Positions 54,742 through 64,000 of a DNA stretch of 64,000 nt are shown piece by piece; the first letter of the stretch is position 1, and each line of letters starts with the position of its first letter. The stretch is from Mycobacterium sp. MS1601. Its GTDB lineage: Bacteria; Actinomycetota; Actinomycetes; Mycobacteriales; Mycobacteriaceae. The stretch lies in NCBI RefSeq assembly GCF_001984215.1, contig NZ_CP019420.1, positions 3,224,001 to 3,288,000 of the forward strand. The letters run 5' to 3'. Made by a program: the position numbers and the translations under genes. The notes below the pieces were generated by a model. That model was not told the origin of the DNA, did no database searches, and was given only the letters and a program-made list of their open reading frames with translations.

Positions 54742-55757
54742 GCCCGATCCTCGAAGTCCACGATCTGCGAGTGGGTTTCGCCACCGAGGACGGTGTGGTC
54801 AGCGCTGTCGACGGGGTGTCTTTCGACCTGAAGGCCGGCGAGGTGTTGGCCATCGTCGGCGAATCCGGCTCCGGCAAGAGCGTCACGGCACAGACTCTGA
54901 TGGGGCTGACCCGCGCCACGAACGCCAAGATCGCCGGCTCCGTGCTGTATCGCGGCGAGGACCTGACCGAATTGGGTGACGACGAGTTGCGCAAGGTCCG
55001 CGGTGAGAACATCGCCATGGTGTTCCAGGACCCGATGACCTCGCTGAACCCGGTGTACCGGGTGGGTGACCAGATCGCCGAGATGATCCGCGCCCACCGC
55101 GACGTGTCCCGCTCGGAGGCGCGTGATCAAGCTGTGGAACTGCTTCGCTCGGTGGGGATTCCGAATCCCGAGCGCCGCATCAAGGATTACCCCCACGAGT
55201 TCTCCGGAGGCATGCGCCAGCGCGTGATGATCGCGATGGCGCTGGCTCTGGAACCCGATGTGCTGATCGCCGATGAGCCCACCACCGCGCTGGACGTCAC
55301 CATCCAGGCGCAGATCCTACGGCTGATCGATGAACTCAACCGCGAGCGTGAACTCGCGGTCATCCTGATCACCCACGATCTCGGTGTGGTCGCGGAGGTG
55401 GCCGACCGGGTGGTGGTGATGTACGCCGGGCACGTCGTGGAGGACGCGACGGTCGAGGAGATCTTCTACAACCCCCAACATCCGTACACGTGGGGACTTT
55501 TCGGGTCATTGACACCGCTGGACGCACCGCAGCACAGCCGGCTGCCGCAGATCGGCGGAGCCCCGCCGTCGCTGCTGTCACTGCCCACCGGGTGCCGGTT
55601 CGCGCCGCGGTGCCCGCACGTGTTCGACGCCTGTTCGCAGCCGCCACCTCTGACCGGTGACACACACCTGGACCGGTGTTGGCTCGAGCCGTCGCAGAAG
55701 CAGAGCCTGCGTGAGGTCGACGGCAGGATCGGACTGCGGAAGCCGGTGGCGTCATGA
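54738..55757 (+). CDS. Peptide-type ABC transporter ATPase (DppD-like)
   Basis: 339-aa ATPase from ATG 54738 (ATGA overlap; the longer frame to 54081 lies inside the DppB-like gene). Walker A GESGSGKS (about 39-46), signature SGGMRQR, Walker [12 protein letters not shown] and switch HDLGVVAE are intact. The C-terminal oligopeptide/dipeptide extension has four cysteines ([25 protein letters not shown]) of the kind that bind an iron-sulfur cluster in Dpp/Opp ATPases. Confidence 0.93.
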   Translation: MSPILEVHDLRVGFATEDGVVSAVDGVSFDLKAGEVLAIVGESGSGKSVTAQTLMGLTRATNAKIAGSVLYRGEDLTELGDDELRKVRGENIAMVFQDPMTSLNPVYRVGDQIAEMIRAHRDVSRSEARDQAVELLRSVGIPNPERRIKDYPHEFSGGMRQRVMIAMALALEPDVLIADEPTTALDVTIQAQILRLIDELNRERELAVILITHDLGVVAEVADRVVVMYAGHVVEDATVEEIFYNPQHPYTWGLFGSLTPLDAPQHSRLPQIGGAPPSLLSLPTGCRFAPRCPHVFDACSQPPPLTGDTHLDRCWLEPSQKQSLREVDGRIGLRKPVAS

Positions 55758-56755
55758 GCGCCCCGCTGCTCGAGGTCACCGATTTGGTGAAGCATTTCCC
55801 GATCAAAGCCGGTGCGGTGGTGGAGCGTGAGGTGGCTCGGGTGCGCGCGGTTGATGGCGTGAGCCTGGTGTTGCACGAGGGCGAGACGCTGGGGCTGGTG
55901 GGCGAGTCGGGCTGTGGGAAATCGACACTGTGCCGGCTGATCCTGCAGTTGATGACGCCGACGTCGGGGTCGGTGCGATTCGACGGCCAGGAGTTGGTGG
56001 GCCGAACGCGGCGCGAACTGCGGCCCATCCGGAAGAACATCCAGATGGTGTTCCAGGACCCCTACGCGTCACTGAACCCGCGCAAGCGCATCGGTCAGAT
56101 CATCGGCGACGCCATGGAACTGCACGGCCTGGCCAGTGGTGCCGACGCCAAGCGCCAAGTGCAGGAGCTGCTGGACCGGGTGGGGCTGCAGGCTGAGCAC
56201 TACAACCGGTTCCCCCACGAGTTCTCCGGCGGTCAGCGGCAGCGCATCGGGATCGCTCGGGCGGTGGCGTTGCGACCGAAGTTGATCATCGCCGACGAGC
56301 CGGTGTCGGCCCTGGATGTGTCCGTGCAGGCACAGATCATCAATCTCCTCGAAGACCTCCAGACCGAGTTCAAGCTGTCCTACCTGTTCGTTGCGCACGA
56401 TCTGGGTGTCGTCCGCCATGTGTCCGACCGGGTGGCCGTGATGTATCTGGGCAAGGTGGTGGAGACTGCTACGGCAAACGAGCTGTACAACAAGCCGTTT
56501 CACCCATACGCCAACGCGCTGTTGTCCGCGGTGCCGATCCCGGACCCGCGGCGCAACGCCGCCCGCGAGCGCCTGATACTCGAAGGCGACGTCCCCAGTC
56601 CGATCGATCCGCCGCCGGGCTGCCGGTTCCACACCCGATGCCGGTGGGCCACCGATGTGTGCAAGGTCGAGGAGCCACTGCTGGTGGAGCGTGAGTCCGC
56701 GCACCTGGCCGCATGCCACCATCCACGGCACCTCGAAGCGGTAGGGGCGCCTTAG
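55754..56755 (+). CDS. Peptide-type ABC transporter ATPase (DppF-like)
   Basis: 333-aa second ATPase of the importer. Walker [10 protein letters not shown], signature SGGQRQR and Walker [13 protein letters not shown] are intact; the C-terminus has the cysteine set [18 protein letters not shown] and AACHHPR. It starts with ATGA overlap on the DppD-like gene and ends the operon. The substrate could be a peptide, but the adjacent amino-sugar-type genes on the other strand leave room for a glycopeptide or muropeptide. Confidence 0.93.
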   Translation: MSAPLLEVTDLVKHFPIKAGAVVEREVARVRAVDGVSLVLHEGETLGLVGESGCGKSTLCRLILQLMTPTSGSVRFDGQELVGRTRRELRPIRKNIQMVFQDPYASLNPRKRIGQIIGDAMELHGLASGADAKRQVQELLDRVGLQAEHYNRFPHEFSGGQRQRIGIARAVALRPKLIIADEPVSALDVSVQAQIINLLEDLQTEFKLSYLFVAHDLGVVRHVSDRVAVMYLGKVVETATANELYNKPFHPYANALLSAVPIPDPRRNAARERLILEGDVPSPIDPPPGCRFHTRCRWATDVCKVEEPLLVERESAHLAACHHPRHLEAVGAP

Positions 56756-56799
56756 TAGCTTGTCTCAGCCGCCTCCCGGGCGGGAGCGCAGGGACCCGG

Positions 56800-57753
56800 C
56801 TACTGCGCCTGCCAGGCGCGGGCGGCCAGCAGCTCAGGGACCAACACCTCGGTGAGCAGCCGCACGTCGTCGTCGGTGTCATGGGGATAGCGCAGTGTGG
56901 ACCGCGCCCCGGGCACGTCGCCCCCCACCCCGACCACGGTGCTGCCGCGGGCCGTCGTCCACTCCGACAGCTGTGCCTCCCAGGCCGAGCCGGCGAACAC
57001 CAGCAGTCGGTAGTCGGTGGTCTTGGTGAGGTAGACGTCGACGTGACTCCAGTCGCCCGTCTCGCAGCCCGCTGCAGGCCGTCGCGGACCCTCCCGCAGC
57101 ATCAGTGCACCCTGCTGCGCACTACTGAAGCGGTGTGCGGGCGCGCACAGATGGGTGCCATCTGGTCCCATCAGGAGATCGGAAAGTACAGGACGCCAGT
57201 CATTCTCGGTGCTCAGCAGATGTTCGGTGGCGTCCGCCGCCATGGTCAGGGATTCGACGGGCATCGGGGTGCCGAGCAGCTGAGACTCCAGCGCCATCAG
57301 CAGTGCCAGGGTGTGTTGGTAACTGCGGCAGGCCACGCCACCTATTTCGGTGTCGGCGTGCAGCAGCACGGTCTCGGAGCAGGCCTGCGTGACGGCCGAG
57401 CCGGGGGTGTTGGTCAATGCCACCGTGCGTACCCCGGCGGGCAACCGCTGCAGCGCGTCCAGCGTCTCCACCGATCCGCCGGTGGCGGAGGTGGCCACCA
57501 CCAGGGTGCCGGGGCCCCAGTCCGGCAACACGGTCGAGGACGCCAATTCCGAGGTGGCCACGATGCCGCGGGCCCGCATCCTGGCGGCGACCACCCCGGC
57601 GGCGTAGGCCGACGAACCCATACCGAGGAACACGACACGCTCGATGCCGGCAGCCGTTGCCGCCCAGGGATTCCCGCCACCCAGCACCTCGGCCAGGCCG
57701 CGCAGCATTTCGGGCTTGCGGGTCAGGTCGGCCAGGAATCCGTCGGGCTTCAC
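56800..57753 (-). CDS. SIS-domain sugar isomerase/deaminase-like protein
   Basis: 317-aa protein with two SIS (sugar isomerase) domains like the isomerase half of GlmS. VVFLGMGSSAYAAGVVAARM (about 40-59) and VVATSATGGSVETLDAL (about 84-100) are the phosphosugar loops. Relatives deaminate or isomerise glucosamine-6-phosphate. The ATG overlaps the kinase-gene stop (ATGA), so its substrate is probably the kinase product. Last gene of the three-gene minus-strand operon. Confidence 0.85.
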   Translation of the reverse strand: MKPDGFLADLTRKPEMLRGLAEVLGGGNPWAATAAGIERVVFLGMGSSAYAAGVVAARMRARGIVATSELASSTVLPDWGPGTLVVATSATGGSVETLDALQRLPAGVRTVALTNTPGSAVTQACSETVLLHADTEIGGVACRSYQHTLALLMALESQLLGTPMPVESLTMAADATEHLLSTENDWRPVLSDLLMGPDGTHLCAPAHRFSSAQQGALMLREGPRRPAAGCETGDWSHVDVYLTKTTDYRLLVFAGSAWEAQLSEWTTARGSTVVGVGGDVPGARSTLRYPHDTDDDVRLLTEVLVPELLAARAWQAQ

Positions 57754-58922
57754 AGATCGGTCCTTTCATCGAGTAGCGCCGGTAAGGCGGCGTCGGGAAC
57801 ATACATCCAGCGAGACAGGTGTCGTGCAGCGTAGACGATCTCGCGAAGCACCTGTTGCAGACGGAAGGGCCGCAGGGCGGTGCCGTCGTAGACGGGGTGG
57901 GTGAGATGCCGGCTGTAGGAGGCCAGAAAGGCTGCCCGTCCTGCGGCGTCGACCTCCGCTACCGCGTCGGCGTCGAGTTCGGTGTACTTGCAGGCGACCA
58001 CCGCGGCGTGTACCAGCGACTGCGCCAATCCGGCGACATCGAGGGCGGCGGGAATGGGCAGCATCCGCTCGTGTACCGGCAGCACCGGGTTGCCGTCGAA
58101 ATCGGTTACCACAAACCGGCCCTGGGCGCGCAGGATCTGCCCGACATGCAGATCACCATGTCCGTGCAGGACGGGACTGCCCGCCAGCGTGCCCAGTTGG
58201 TCGAGTACCGCGGTGATGTCGTCACGGCGCTCTCTGGCCAGGACGGCGCTACGGGAATCAACTGAACCGCAGGCGATGTCGAGTGTCTGCAAGGCGGAAT
58301 CGCGCCAGCGGGCCGCATCCTGCGCCGAGGCCGTCGAAGCGGTGCCGGCGAGCGCGTCATGGAGCCCGGCGATCAGGGCACCCAGGTCAGCTGCCGCAGA
58401 GACCAGCGGGGCGGGATCACGCTGCAGCGCAGCCGTGGTGATCAACTCCACCGCCCAGGTCCAGCCGTCCACCGCCCCGGGAAGGTACTCGTCGACGCTG
58501 GCCACCAACGTCTCGTCACCGTCGGGGGTGCGCCAGGTGATCAGCCCCCACGGCCGGGGCATCCCGGTGAACCCGGCGTCGCGCAGGGTTGTGATCCGAC
58601 CCGGGGCGGGGTGCGGGCCCAGCTGCAGATGTGTCGCCCACTTCACCACCGCCGCGTCGCCGACGATCACCGACTCGTTGGTCTGGTCCACACCGATGGC
58701 GCGTTCCCCGGTTGCGGAGCTCCTGGACCAGGATTGGACGGTGAAGCGGCCCAGTGTGTTCGACCCCTGGGCCAGCAGTGCCAGCAGTGCCTCGGAGGCG
58801 CCGTCGCCGGGACGAGCGCGAGATTCACCGATCATCGGAACCACGCCCGGCGTGCCGTCGTCGTTCACGACACTCAGGCACCTGCCGCCGGGCAACTGGA
58901 GCGTGTCGAGCAGCTCAGCCAT
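57750..58922 (-). CDS. Maltokinase-fold aminosugar (glucosamine) kinase-like protein
   Basis: 390-aa kinase of the maltokinase/aminoglycoside-phosphotransferase fold. The N-terminal cap domain covers about residues 1-90; the catalytic loop HGHGDLHVGQIL is near 251-262 and the metal motif reads DFDGNPV near 273, where true maltokinases usually have a Glu-containing variant. An actinobacterial family of this type, encoded next to a SIS-domain protein, was shown to phosphorylate glucosamine, and the same pairing is seen here. So glucosamine kinase is more likely than maltokinase; not proven from sequence. Overlaps the glycosyltransferase gene by eight bases. Confidence 0.75.
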   Translation of the reverse strand: MAELLDTLQLPGGRCLSVVNDDGTPGVVPMIGESRARPGDGASEALLALLAQGSNTLGRFTVQSWSRSSATGERAIGVDQTNESVIVGDAAVVKWATHLQLGPHPAPGRITTLRDAGFTGMPRPWGLITWRTPDGDETLVASVDEYLPGAVDGWTWAVELITTAALQRDPAPLVSAAADLGALIAGLHDALAGTASTASAQDAARWRDSALQTLDIACGSVDSRSAVLARERRDDITAVLDQLGTLAGSPVLHGHGDLHVGQILRAQGRFVVTDFDGNPVLPVHERMLPIPAALDVAGLAQSLVHAAVVACKYTELDADAVAEVDAAGRAAFLASYSRHLTHPVYDGTALRPFRLQQVLREIVYAARHLSRWMYVPDAALPALLDERTDL

Positions 58923-60222
58923 CCCGGTGCTGCAGCCCGACCCGTTCGATCACGTCCGCGCCCACCCGCAGCCCGTTTCGCTCGCGCACCGCCGCACCGA
59001 TCTCGGCGAGTCGTTGCCGCAGCGCGGTGTCCGCAAGCAGCTTGTCGACAGCGGCGGTCAGCTCGTCGTCGGCGAAGGCGTAGGTGTCCAGGCGCACACC
59101 GAAGCCGAGTTCATCGATGCGTTGGGCATTCTCGTACTGATCCCAGAACAGCGGCAACACGATCAGAGGCTTGCCGAAGTGCAGGGTCTCGGTGACGGTG
59201 TTGTTGCCGCCGTGGGAGATCACCAGGTCCACCTGGGGAATGACCTTTGTCTGGGGGAGCATCTGCGCACCGACCATGTTGTCTGTCAGTGTGATCCGGG
59301 AAGCCTGCGGACCCATGCTGACGATGAAGCGGTGCCGCGTGGTGCCCAGCACGTCGACCAGGCGTTGCATCAACTCGACGTCCGCGCCGCCGAGTGACCC
59401 GAGTGAGAGATAGATCAGGGCACTGCCTTCGGGGCGGTCGGCCACGGCGTCGGGAACCACATAATCCTCGTCGGTTTCACGCACGCTCGAGTCCATCCGC
59501 GTCCAACTGTCGTCCAGCGGACGGACTTCGGTGTAATCCGCTTCGACGGGGTAGACGTACAGGTTGGCTGCGTTGTCCCGCGGCATGAACTCGATCTCGG
59601 GTAGCGGGGGAGCGCCCTGAGCCTGGACCCAGGAGTTGAAGTCCTCCCAGACCGGGCGGTGGGTGCGGTCGTACTCGGCACGGTAGGAATCCCATTCAGA
59701 GCGGTCTGCGCTCGGCAGCCCCGAAAAGGGCGGCGGAATGTCGGCGCCGGGGACTTCGAGCGGGCTGCACGAGACGATCCGAATGAACGGGGCACCGGCG
59801 GTCACGAGTGCGGGGAACAGCACCACGTTGTCCTCGACGATGACGTCGGGGTGGTGGGTGGCGATGATGTCGCGAAGCCGCGGCTCGCAGTACTTGGCGC
59901 CGTCGATCAGCGCCTGGTAGGTGGGCCGGACGAACGACTCCAGCTGTTGGTGAGTGGGCTTGCGGAACTCGGGGGCCGTCTCGGCGATGAAGTCAGTCCA
60001 GAACTTGCCTGGGTCCTCGTCGGCGGCGCCCTCGGCGGGTTCGGCCAGATCCACCAGTTCCTCGATGAATCCCAGTGGTGCGAGTTTGCCTGCCCAGGAA
60101 CTCTCGGCGGCGAACACGATGGTGTGTCCGCGGTCGCGCAGGATGGCCGCCAGGCCGATGCACTGATTGGTGGGCCCGTAGGCCGACTCCGGCCAGAACA
60201 TGATCTTCAGCGGTTGCGGCAT
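58915..60222 (-). CDS. GT1-family glycosyltransferase
   Basis: 435-aa GT-B glycosyltransferase of the UGT/MGT type. The N-terminal acceptor half starts IMFWPESAYGPTNQCIGLA; the C-terminal nucleotide-sugar half has IYLSLGSLGGADVE and the donor-binding motif SHGGNNTVTETLHFGKP followed by PLFWDQYENA. Family members glycosylate small molecules, lipids or antibiotics. First gene of the operon with the kinase and SIS protein, so its acceptor or donor may involve an amino sugar; that is inference. Confidence 0.88.
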   Translation of the reverse strand: MPQPLKIMFWPESAYGPTNQCIGLAAILRDRGHTIVFAAESSWAGKLAPLGFIEELVDLAEPAEGAADEDPGKFWTDFIAETAPEFRKPTHQQLESFVRPTYQALIDGAKYCEPRLRDIIATHHPDVIVEDNVVLFPALVTAGAPFIRIVSCSPLEVPGADIPPPFSGLPSADRSEWDSYRAEYDRTHRPVWEDFNSWVQAQGAPPLPEIEFMPRDNAANLYVYPVEADYTEVRPLDDSWTRMDSSVRETDEDYVVPDAVADRPEGSALIYLSLGSLGGADVELMQRLVDVLGTTRHRFIVSMGPQASRITLTDNMVGAQMLPQTKVIPQVDLVISHGGNNTVTETLHFGKPLIVLPLFWDQYENAQRIDELGFGVRLDTYAFADDELTAAVDKLLADTALRQRLAEIGAAVRERNGLRVGADVIERVGLQHRDG

Positions 60223-60296
60223 GTCACGAAGATACCGGTGATCCGAGGTTTGGCTTTAAGTCAGCGATATCGCAGGAGAGTTCCTAGGATGCGTAA

Positions 60297-61385
60297 ATGC
60301 CATCCGGTGCGGCCGTGTCAGAGCCGAACGCAGATCTGGTCGTGCCCCGGATCGAGCTGATCGGTGTCCGGAAGGAGTTCGGGGACAACGTCGTAGCGGT
60401 CGAAGGCGCCGACCTCGCCATCGCCGACGGTGAACTCTTCGCGATCCTCGGTCCGTCGGGCTCGGGAAAGACCACGCTGCTGCGGCTGATCGCCGGGTTC
60501 GAGGAACCGACAGCCGGCACCGTGAAGCTCGGTGGCAAAGATGTCACCGGATTGCCCCCGGCCCGACGTGACACCAACACGGTGTTCCAGCAGTACGCAC
60601 TCTTCCCGCACATGACTGTGGCCCAGAACGTCGAATACGGTTTGCGGGTGCGAGGGGTCGCCAAACCCGAACGCCGACGCCGCGCCGCCGAGGCGCTCGA
60701 GATGGTGCAGCTCTCCGGATACTCCGCCCGCAAACCTGCCGAACTGTCCGGCGGCCAACAACAGCGGGTCGCGTTGGCGCGCGCACTCGTGGGACGCCCC
60801 CGGGTGCTGCTGCTGGACGAACCGCTGGGCGCGTTGGATCTCAAACTGCGCGAACAGATGCAGATCGAACTCAAGGCGATCCAACGCGAAGTCGGCATCA
60901 CCTTCGTGATCGTGACGCACGACCAGGACGAGGCGCTGACACTGTGTGATCGGCTGGTGGTTCTCAACCACGGTCACATCGAACAGATCGGCGCCGCCCG
61001 CGAGGTGTACGAGAACCCGGCGAACCGGTTTGTCGCCGACTTCGTTGGCACCTCCAATGTGCTCGACGGGCCCGTCGCCGAGGCGGTGATCGGCAGGCCG
61101 GGCACCTTCGCGATCCGGCCCGAACGCATCACCGTGCTGGACCAGAACACCCCGGTGCCGGCCTGGCAGCGCAGCGTCTCAGCCGAGGTCGCCGAGGTGG
61201 TCTACGCAGGCCCGATCACCCGGGTGGCTGCCACCGTCACCGGTCTGGCGGAGCCCGTACGACTCGTCGCGACGCTGCTGTCGGCCGAAGCGTCGTCAGC
61301 CGTTCAGCACGGCACTCCCGTCACCCTGGCCTGGCCGGACACTGCAGTCCTCGATCTCACATCGGATCAATCGAAGGAGTCCTGA
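60297..61385 (+). CDS. Spermidine/putrescine-type ABC transporter ATPase (PotA-like)
   Basis: 362-aa ATPase. Walker A GPSGSGKTT (about 52-60), Q-loop FQQYALFPHM, signature LSGGQQQR, Walker B VLLLDEPLGALD and switch HDQDEA are intact; the C-terminal TOBE domain begins near FAIRPERITVLD. GTG at 60315 is an alternative start. It faces the glycosyltransferase gene across 74 bases. First gene of an A-D-B-C type operon with one-base TGATG overlaps. Confidence 0.92.
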   Translation: MPSGAAVSEPNADLVVPRIELIGVRKEFGDNVVAVEGADLAIADGELFAILGPSGSGKTTLLRLIAGFEEPTAGTVKLGGKDVTGLPPARRDTNTVFQQYALFPHMTVAQNVEYGLRVRGVAKPERRRRAAEALEMVQLSGYSARKPAELSGGQQQRVALARALVGRPRVLLLDEPLGALDLKLREQMQIELKAIQREVGITFVIVTHDQDEALTLCDRLVVLNHGHIEQIGAAREVYENPANRFVADFVGTSNVLDGPVAEAVIGRPGTFAIRPERITVLDQNTPVPAWQRSVSAEVAEVVYAGPITRVAATVTGLAEPVRLVATLLSAEASSAVQHGTPVTLAWPDTAVLDLTSDQSKES

Positions 61386-62572
61386 TGAGAAACATCTACC
61401 GTCTGGGTTGTGCACTGGCAGCGGGGACGCTGCTGATGGCGGGCTGCTCCAGCTCCGAGGATTCCGGCGGCACCGCCGACGGCCCGCCGCAGATGGAGGC
61501 TGCCACCGAGGTGGGCGACGGTGAGGGCGAGCTGAACCTGGTCGCGTGGCCGGGCTACGCCGAGGACGGCTCGAATGACCCAGCCGTGGACTGGGTGACG
61601 CCGTTCGAGCAGGAAACCGGCTGCAACGTCAACGTCAAGATCGGCAACACGTCCGACGAGATGGTGCAACTGATGCGCTCCGGTCAGTACGACGGAGTGT
61701 CGGCGTCGGGAGACGCCACCCTGCGGCTCATCTACGCCGGGGACGTGGCACCGGTGAACACCGAGTTGACGCCCAACTACGCCACCGTGGTGGATTTCCT
61801 GAAGGACAAGCCGTGGAACTCCGTGGACGGCCAGATGTACGGCGTGCCGCACGGCTGGGGCGCAAATCTGCTGATGTACAACGCCGATGAGGTGACTCCG
61901 GCTCCGGATTCCTGGAGTGCGGTGTTCCCCGGAGCCCCGGAGTTCAAAGGCAAGGTGACGGCCTACGACTCGCCGATCTACATCGCCGATGCCGCACTGT
62001 ATCTGTCCAAGACCCAACCCGATCTCGGCATCAAGGACCCGTATTCGCTGACCACCGAACAGCTCGAGGCGGCGGCAGATCTGCTGAAGCAGCAGAAGGA
62101 GAACATCGGCGAATACTGGTCGGACTACACCAAAGAGGTGCAAGCGTTCGAATCCGGCACCACCGTGGTGGGCACCAGTTGGCAGGTGATCGCCAACACC
62201 ATCGACGCCGACGGCGTGGTCAAGATCGGCACGGTGCTGCCCAAGGAGGGCTCCACCGGGTGGTCGGATACCTGGATGCTTTCGTCAAAAGCCGCCCACC
62301 CCAACTGCATGTACAAGTGGATGGACTACATCATCTCCCCGGAAGCCAACGCGCAGGTGGCGGAATACTTCGGTGAAGCGCCGGCACAGACCAAGTCGTG
62401 TGATCTGACCGCGGACAAGGCGCACTGCGAGACCTATCACGCCACCGACGGTGACTACGCCGCCCAGATCCATTACTGGACAACGCCGCAGAAGAAGTGC
62501 GTCGACGGCAGTGGCGACAACTGCACCAGCTACGACGAGTGGGTCACCAAGTGGCAGGAGATCAAGGGCTGA
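61385..62572 (+). CDS. PotD-like substrate-binding lipoprotein
   Basis: 395-aa binding protein with lipobox LMAGC (Cys21). The LNLVAWPGYAEDG start, the GNTSDEMVQLMRSGQYDGVS segment and YGVPHGWGANLLMYN match polyamine-type binding proteins (family 1/PotD). Four cysteines in the C-terminal part may form disulfides. Specificity (putrescine, spermidine or another small amine) cannot be read with confidence. Confidence 0.9.
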   Translation: MRNIYRLGCALAAGTLLMAGCSSSEDSGGTADGPPQMEAATEVGDGEGELNLVAWPGYAEDGSNDPAVDWVTPFEQETGCNVNVKIGNTSDEMVQLMRSGQYDGVSASGDATLRLIYAGDVAPVNTELTPNYATVVDFLKDKPWNSVDGQMYGVPHGWGANLLMYNADEVTPAPDSWSAVFPGAPEFKGKVTAYDSPIYIADAALYLSKTQPDLGIKDPYSLTTEQLEAAADLLKQQKENIGEYWSDYTKEVQAFESGTTVVGTSWQVIANTIDADGVVKIGTVLPKEGSTGWSDTWMLSSKAAHPNCMYKWMDYIISPEANAQVAEYFGEAPAQTKSCDLTADKAHCETYHATDGDYAAQIHYWTTPQKKCVDGSGDNCTSYDEWVTKWQEIKG

Positions 62573-63417
62573 TGCCCTCGACGCCGGCGCCGCGCAGACG
62601 GGACCGGGTGGCGCTGGCGTTCCTGCTGATCCCGCCGCTGGCCTGGTTGGTGGTGGCCTATCTGGGATCGCTTGCCGTGCTGATGGTCTCGGCGTTCTGG
62701 GGCACCAACAGTTTCACCGGCGCGGTGGTGCACACCTTCACCACCGACAACCTGATCCGGGTGTTGACCGATCCGGTGATCCGGACGGTGGCACTGCGGA
62801 CCTTGGGCGTGGCCCTGACGGTGACGGTGCTGTGCGCAGTGCTCGCGGTGCCGCTGGCGCTGTACATGGCCAAATTCGCCTCACCGATGATGCGGGTGGT
62901 GCTCGTGGTTGCCGTCACCACACCGCTGTGGGCGAGCTATCTGGTGAAGGCCTACGCATGGCGCATGCTGCTCTCACCGGAGGGGCCGCTGTCGTGGGCC
63001 ACCGGCTGGTCACCCGGCTACGGGTTGGTCGCCACCGTCATCACGTTGACCTATCTGTGGTTGCCCTACATGGTGATTCCGGTGTTCGCGGCATTCCAGC
63101 GGGTGCCTGATGCGCTGGTGGACGCCAGTTCCGATTTGGGCGCCTCCGACATCAACACCCTGCGCTTGGTGGTGGCGCCCATGGTGTTTCCCGGGATCGC
63201 CGCCGGCTCCATCTTCACCTTCTCGCTGTCGCTGGGCGACTACATCGCGGTGACCATCGTCGGCGGCAAGACGCAGATGCTGGGCAATGTCATCTACGGG
63301 CAACTGGTCACGGCCAACAACCAGCCCATGGCCGCGGCCCTGTCGTTGATTCCGTTGCTGGCCATCGTGTTCTACCTGCTGGCGATGCGACGAACCGGTG
63401 CATTGGAGAACGTCTGA
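62572..63417 (+). CDS. PotB-like ABC permease
   Basis: 281-aa permease with six helices; ATG at 62572 shares a base with the preceding stop (TGATG), and the longer frame to 62497 is rejected. The EAA loop reads DALVDASSDLGASDINTLRL. Pairs with the PotC-like subunit next. Confidence 0.92.
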   Translation: MPSTPAPRRRDRVALAFLLIPPLAWLVVAYLGSLAVLMVSAFWGTNSFTGAVVHTFTTDNLIRVLTDPVIRTVALRTLGVALTVTVLCAVLAVPLALYMAKFASPMMRVVLVVAVTTPLWASYLVKAYAWRMLLSPEGPLSWATGWSPGYGLVATVITLTYLWLPYMVIPVFAAFQRVPDALVDASSDLGASDINTLRLVVAPMVFPGIAAGSIFTFSLSLGDYIAVTIVGGKTQMLGNVIYGQLVTANNQPMAAALSLIPLLAIVFYLLAMRRTGALENV

Positions 63418-64000
63418 TGTTGTCTTCACGGCTGCGCGGGTTCACCGTCGTGTGGACGGTGCTGGTGCTGGTGTTCATCTACGCACCGCTGCTGCTGGTG
63501 GTGGTCAACGCCTTCAACGCGTCGAACACCTTCGCGTTCCCGCCCTCGGGATTCACCGTGGAATGGTGGCGCGCGGCGTGGAACAGCGACGGGATGTGGG
63601 CGTCACTGGGTAACTCTGTGGTGGTGGGCCTTATCGCCACCGGGGTAGCGCTGGTGCTGGGCACCATGGTGGCTTTCGCCGTACAGCGATATGACTTCTT
63701 CGGCAAGCAAACCGTCAATTTACTTGTGGTGCTGCCCATCACGCTGCCCGGCATCGTGACCGGTATCGCCTTGAACGCGACCTTCACCTCCGCGCTGGGT
63801 ATCACCCTCGGCATGGCGACTGTGATCATCGGCCACGCCACCTTCTGTATCGTCATCGTGTTCAACAACACTCAGGCCCGGCTGCGCAGGCTGGGGCGCA
63901 GCCTCGAGGACGCCTCAGCTGATCTGGGTGCGTCCTCGTGGCAGACGTTCCGGTTGGTGACACTGCCGATGATGCGCGGAGCGCTGGTGGCCGGCGCCAT
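63417..64000 (+). CDS. PotC-like ABC permease, cut by the window end
   Basis: ATG at 63417 overlaps the previous stop (TGATG). About 194 residues are visible: a first helix (VVWTVLVLVFIYAPLLLVV), a periplasmic loop FPPSGFTVEWWRAAWN typical of PotC, further helices, and the EAA loop (SLEDASADLGASSWQTFRLV). The frame is open at base 64000, so the C-terminus lies outside. Confidence 0.92.
   Translation, partial: MLSSRLRGFTVVWTVLVLVFIYAPLLLVVVNAFNASNTFAFPPSGFTVEWWRAAWNSDGMWASLGNSVVVGLIATGVALVLGTMVAFAVQRYDFFGKQTVNLLVVLPITLPGIVTGIALNATFTSALGITLGMATVIIGHATFCIVIVFNNTQARLRRLGRSLEDASADLGASSWQTFRLVTLPMMRGALVAGA

Overview
The window is high-GC actinobacterial DNA and reads as a Mycobacterium, most likely a rapid-growing Mycolicibacterium. 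The evidence is a complete ESX-3 type VII secretion locus with PE, PPE and EsxGH, the usual mycobacterial ATGA/GTGA/TGATG gene overlaps, leaderless-looking promoters, and a gene order that, from memory, follows M. tuberculosis Rv0282 to Rv0313 with blocks inserted.

Region by region. 1-600: tail of an MpaB-type (DUF2236) oxygenase gene. 781-799: IdeR-like iron operator. 858-15273: ESX-3 (eccA3, eccB3, eccC3, PE, PPE, esxG, esxH, espG3, eccD3, mycP3, eccE3). 15263-18594: a small frameshifted gene, an amidohydrolase, tam and a DUF222/HNH protein. 18652-22623: a malonate-type module (thioesterase, MatB-like ligase, MatC-like carrier) with a divergent IclR regulator. 22690-27692: sulfation operon (Stf0 sulfotransferase, CysD, CysNC) behind an arylsulfatase-type gene. 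27837-31613: a secreted duplicated-domain protein, a PAP2 phosphatase, and a PAP2-diacylglycerol kinase fusion.

31638-44319 is the accessory heart of the window. A three-gene operon (DUF5631/5632-like protein, Pro/Ala/Gly-rich partner, membrane protein) faces two cassettes that resemble type VII toxin-immunity loci. Cassette 1 is a DUF2563 partner, a 500-aa WXG protein with an EF-hand-like loop and a glycine-rich hydrophobic C-terminus, a small membrane protein, and a truncated second copy of that membrane protein. Cassette 2 is a small secreted protein, a 738-aa WXG protein, a lipoprotein and an EspC-like protein. Cassette 2 has been tandemly duplicated; the second copy lost the large protein, keeping only its last 15 codons, but kept the lipoprotein, which differs from its twin in a block of seven consecutive codons. 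An Rv0309-like transpeptidase gene sits between the cassettes.

44363-50822: conserved genes in Rv0310c-Rv0313 order (NTF2-like protein, membrane protein, WrbA, TetR, a 409-aa conserved protein, an Hsp70-like protein with a Thr/Pro tail, a 128-aa protein), ending in a frameshifted DoxX-like gene. 51064-56755: peptide-type ABC importer whose binding-protein gene has a one-base frameshift in a C-run. 56800-60222: opposite-strand operon of a glycosyltransferase, a glucosamine-kinase/maltokinase-like enzyme and a SIS-domain protein. 60297-64000: spermidine/putrescine-type ABC importer (ATPase, binding protein, two permeases), the last gene cut by the window end.

No rRNA, tRNA, CRISPR array or insertion sequence was recognised. 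At least three frameshifts are single missing bases in short G/C runs, so base-call error must be separated from true gene decay.
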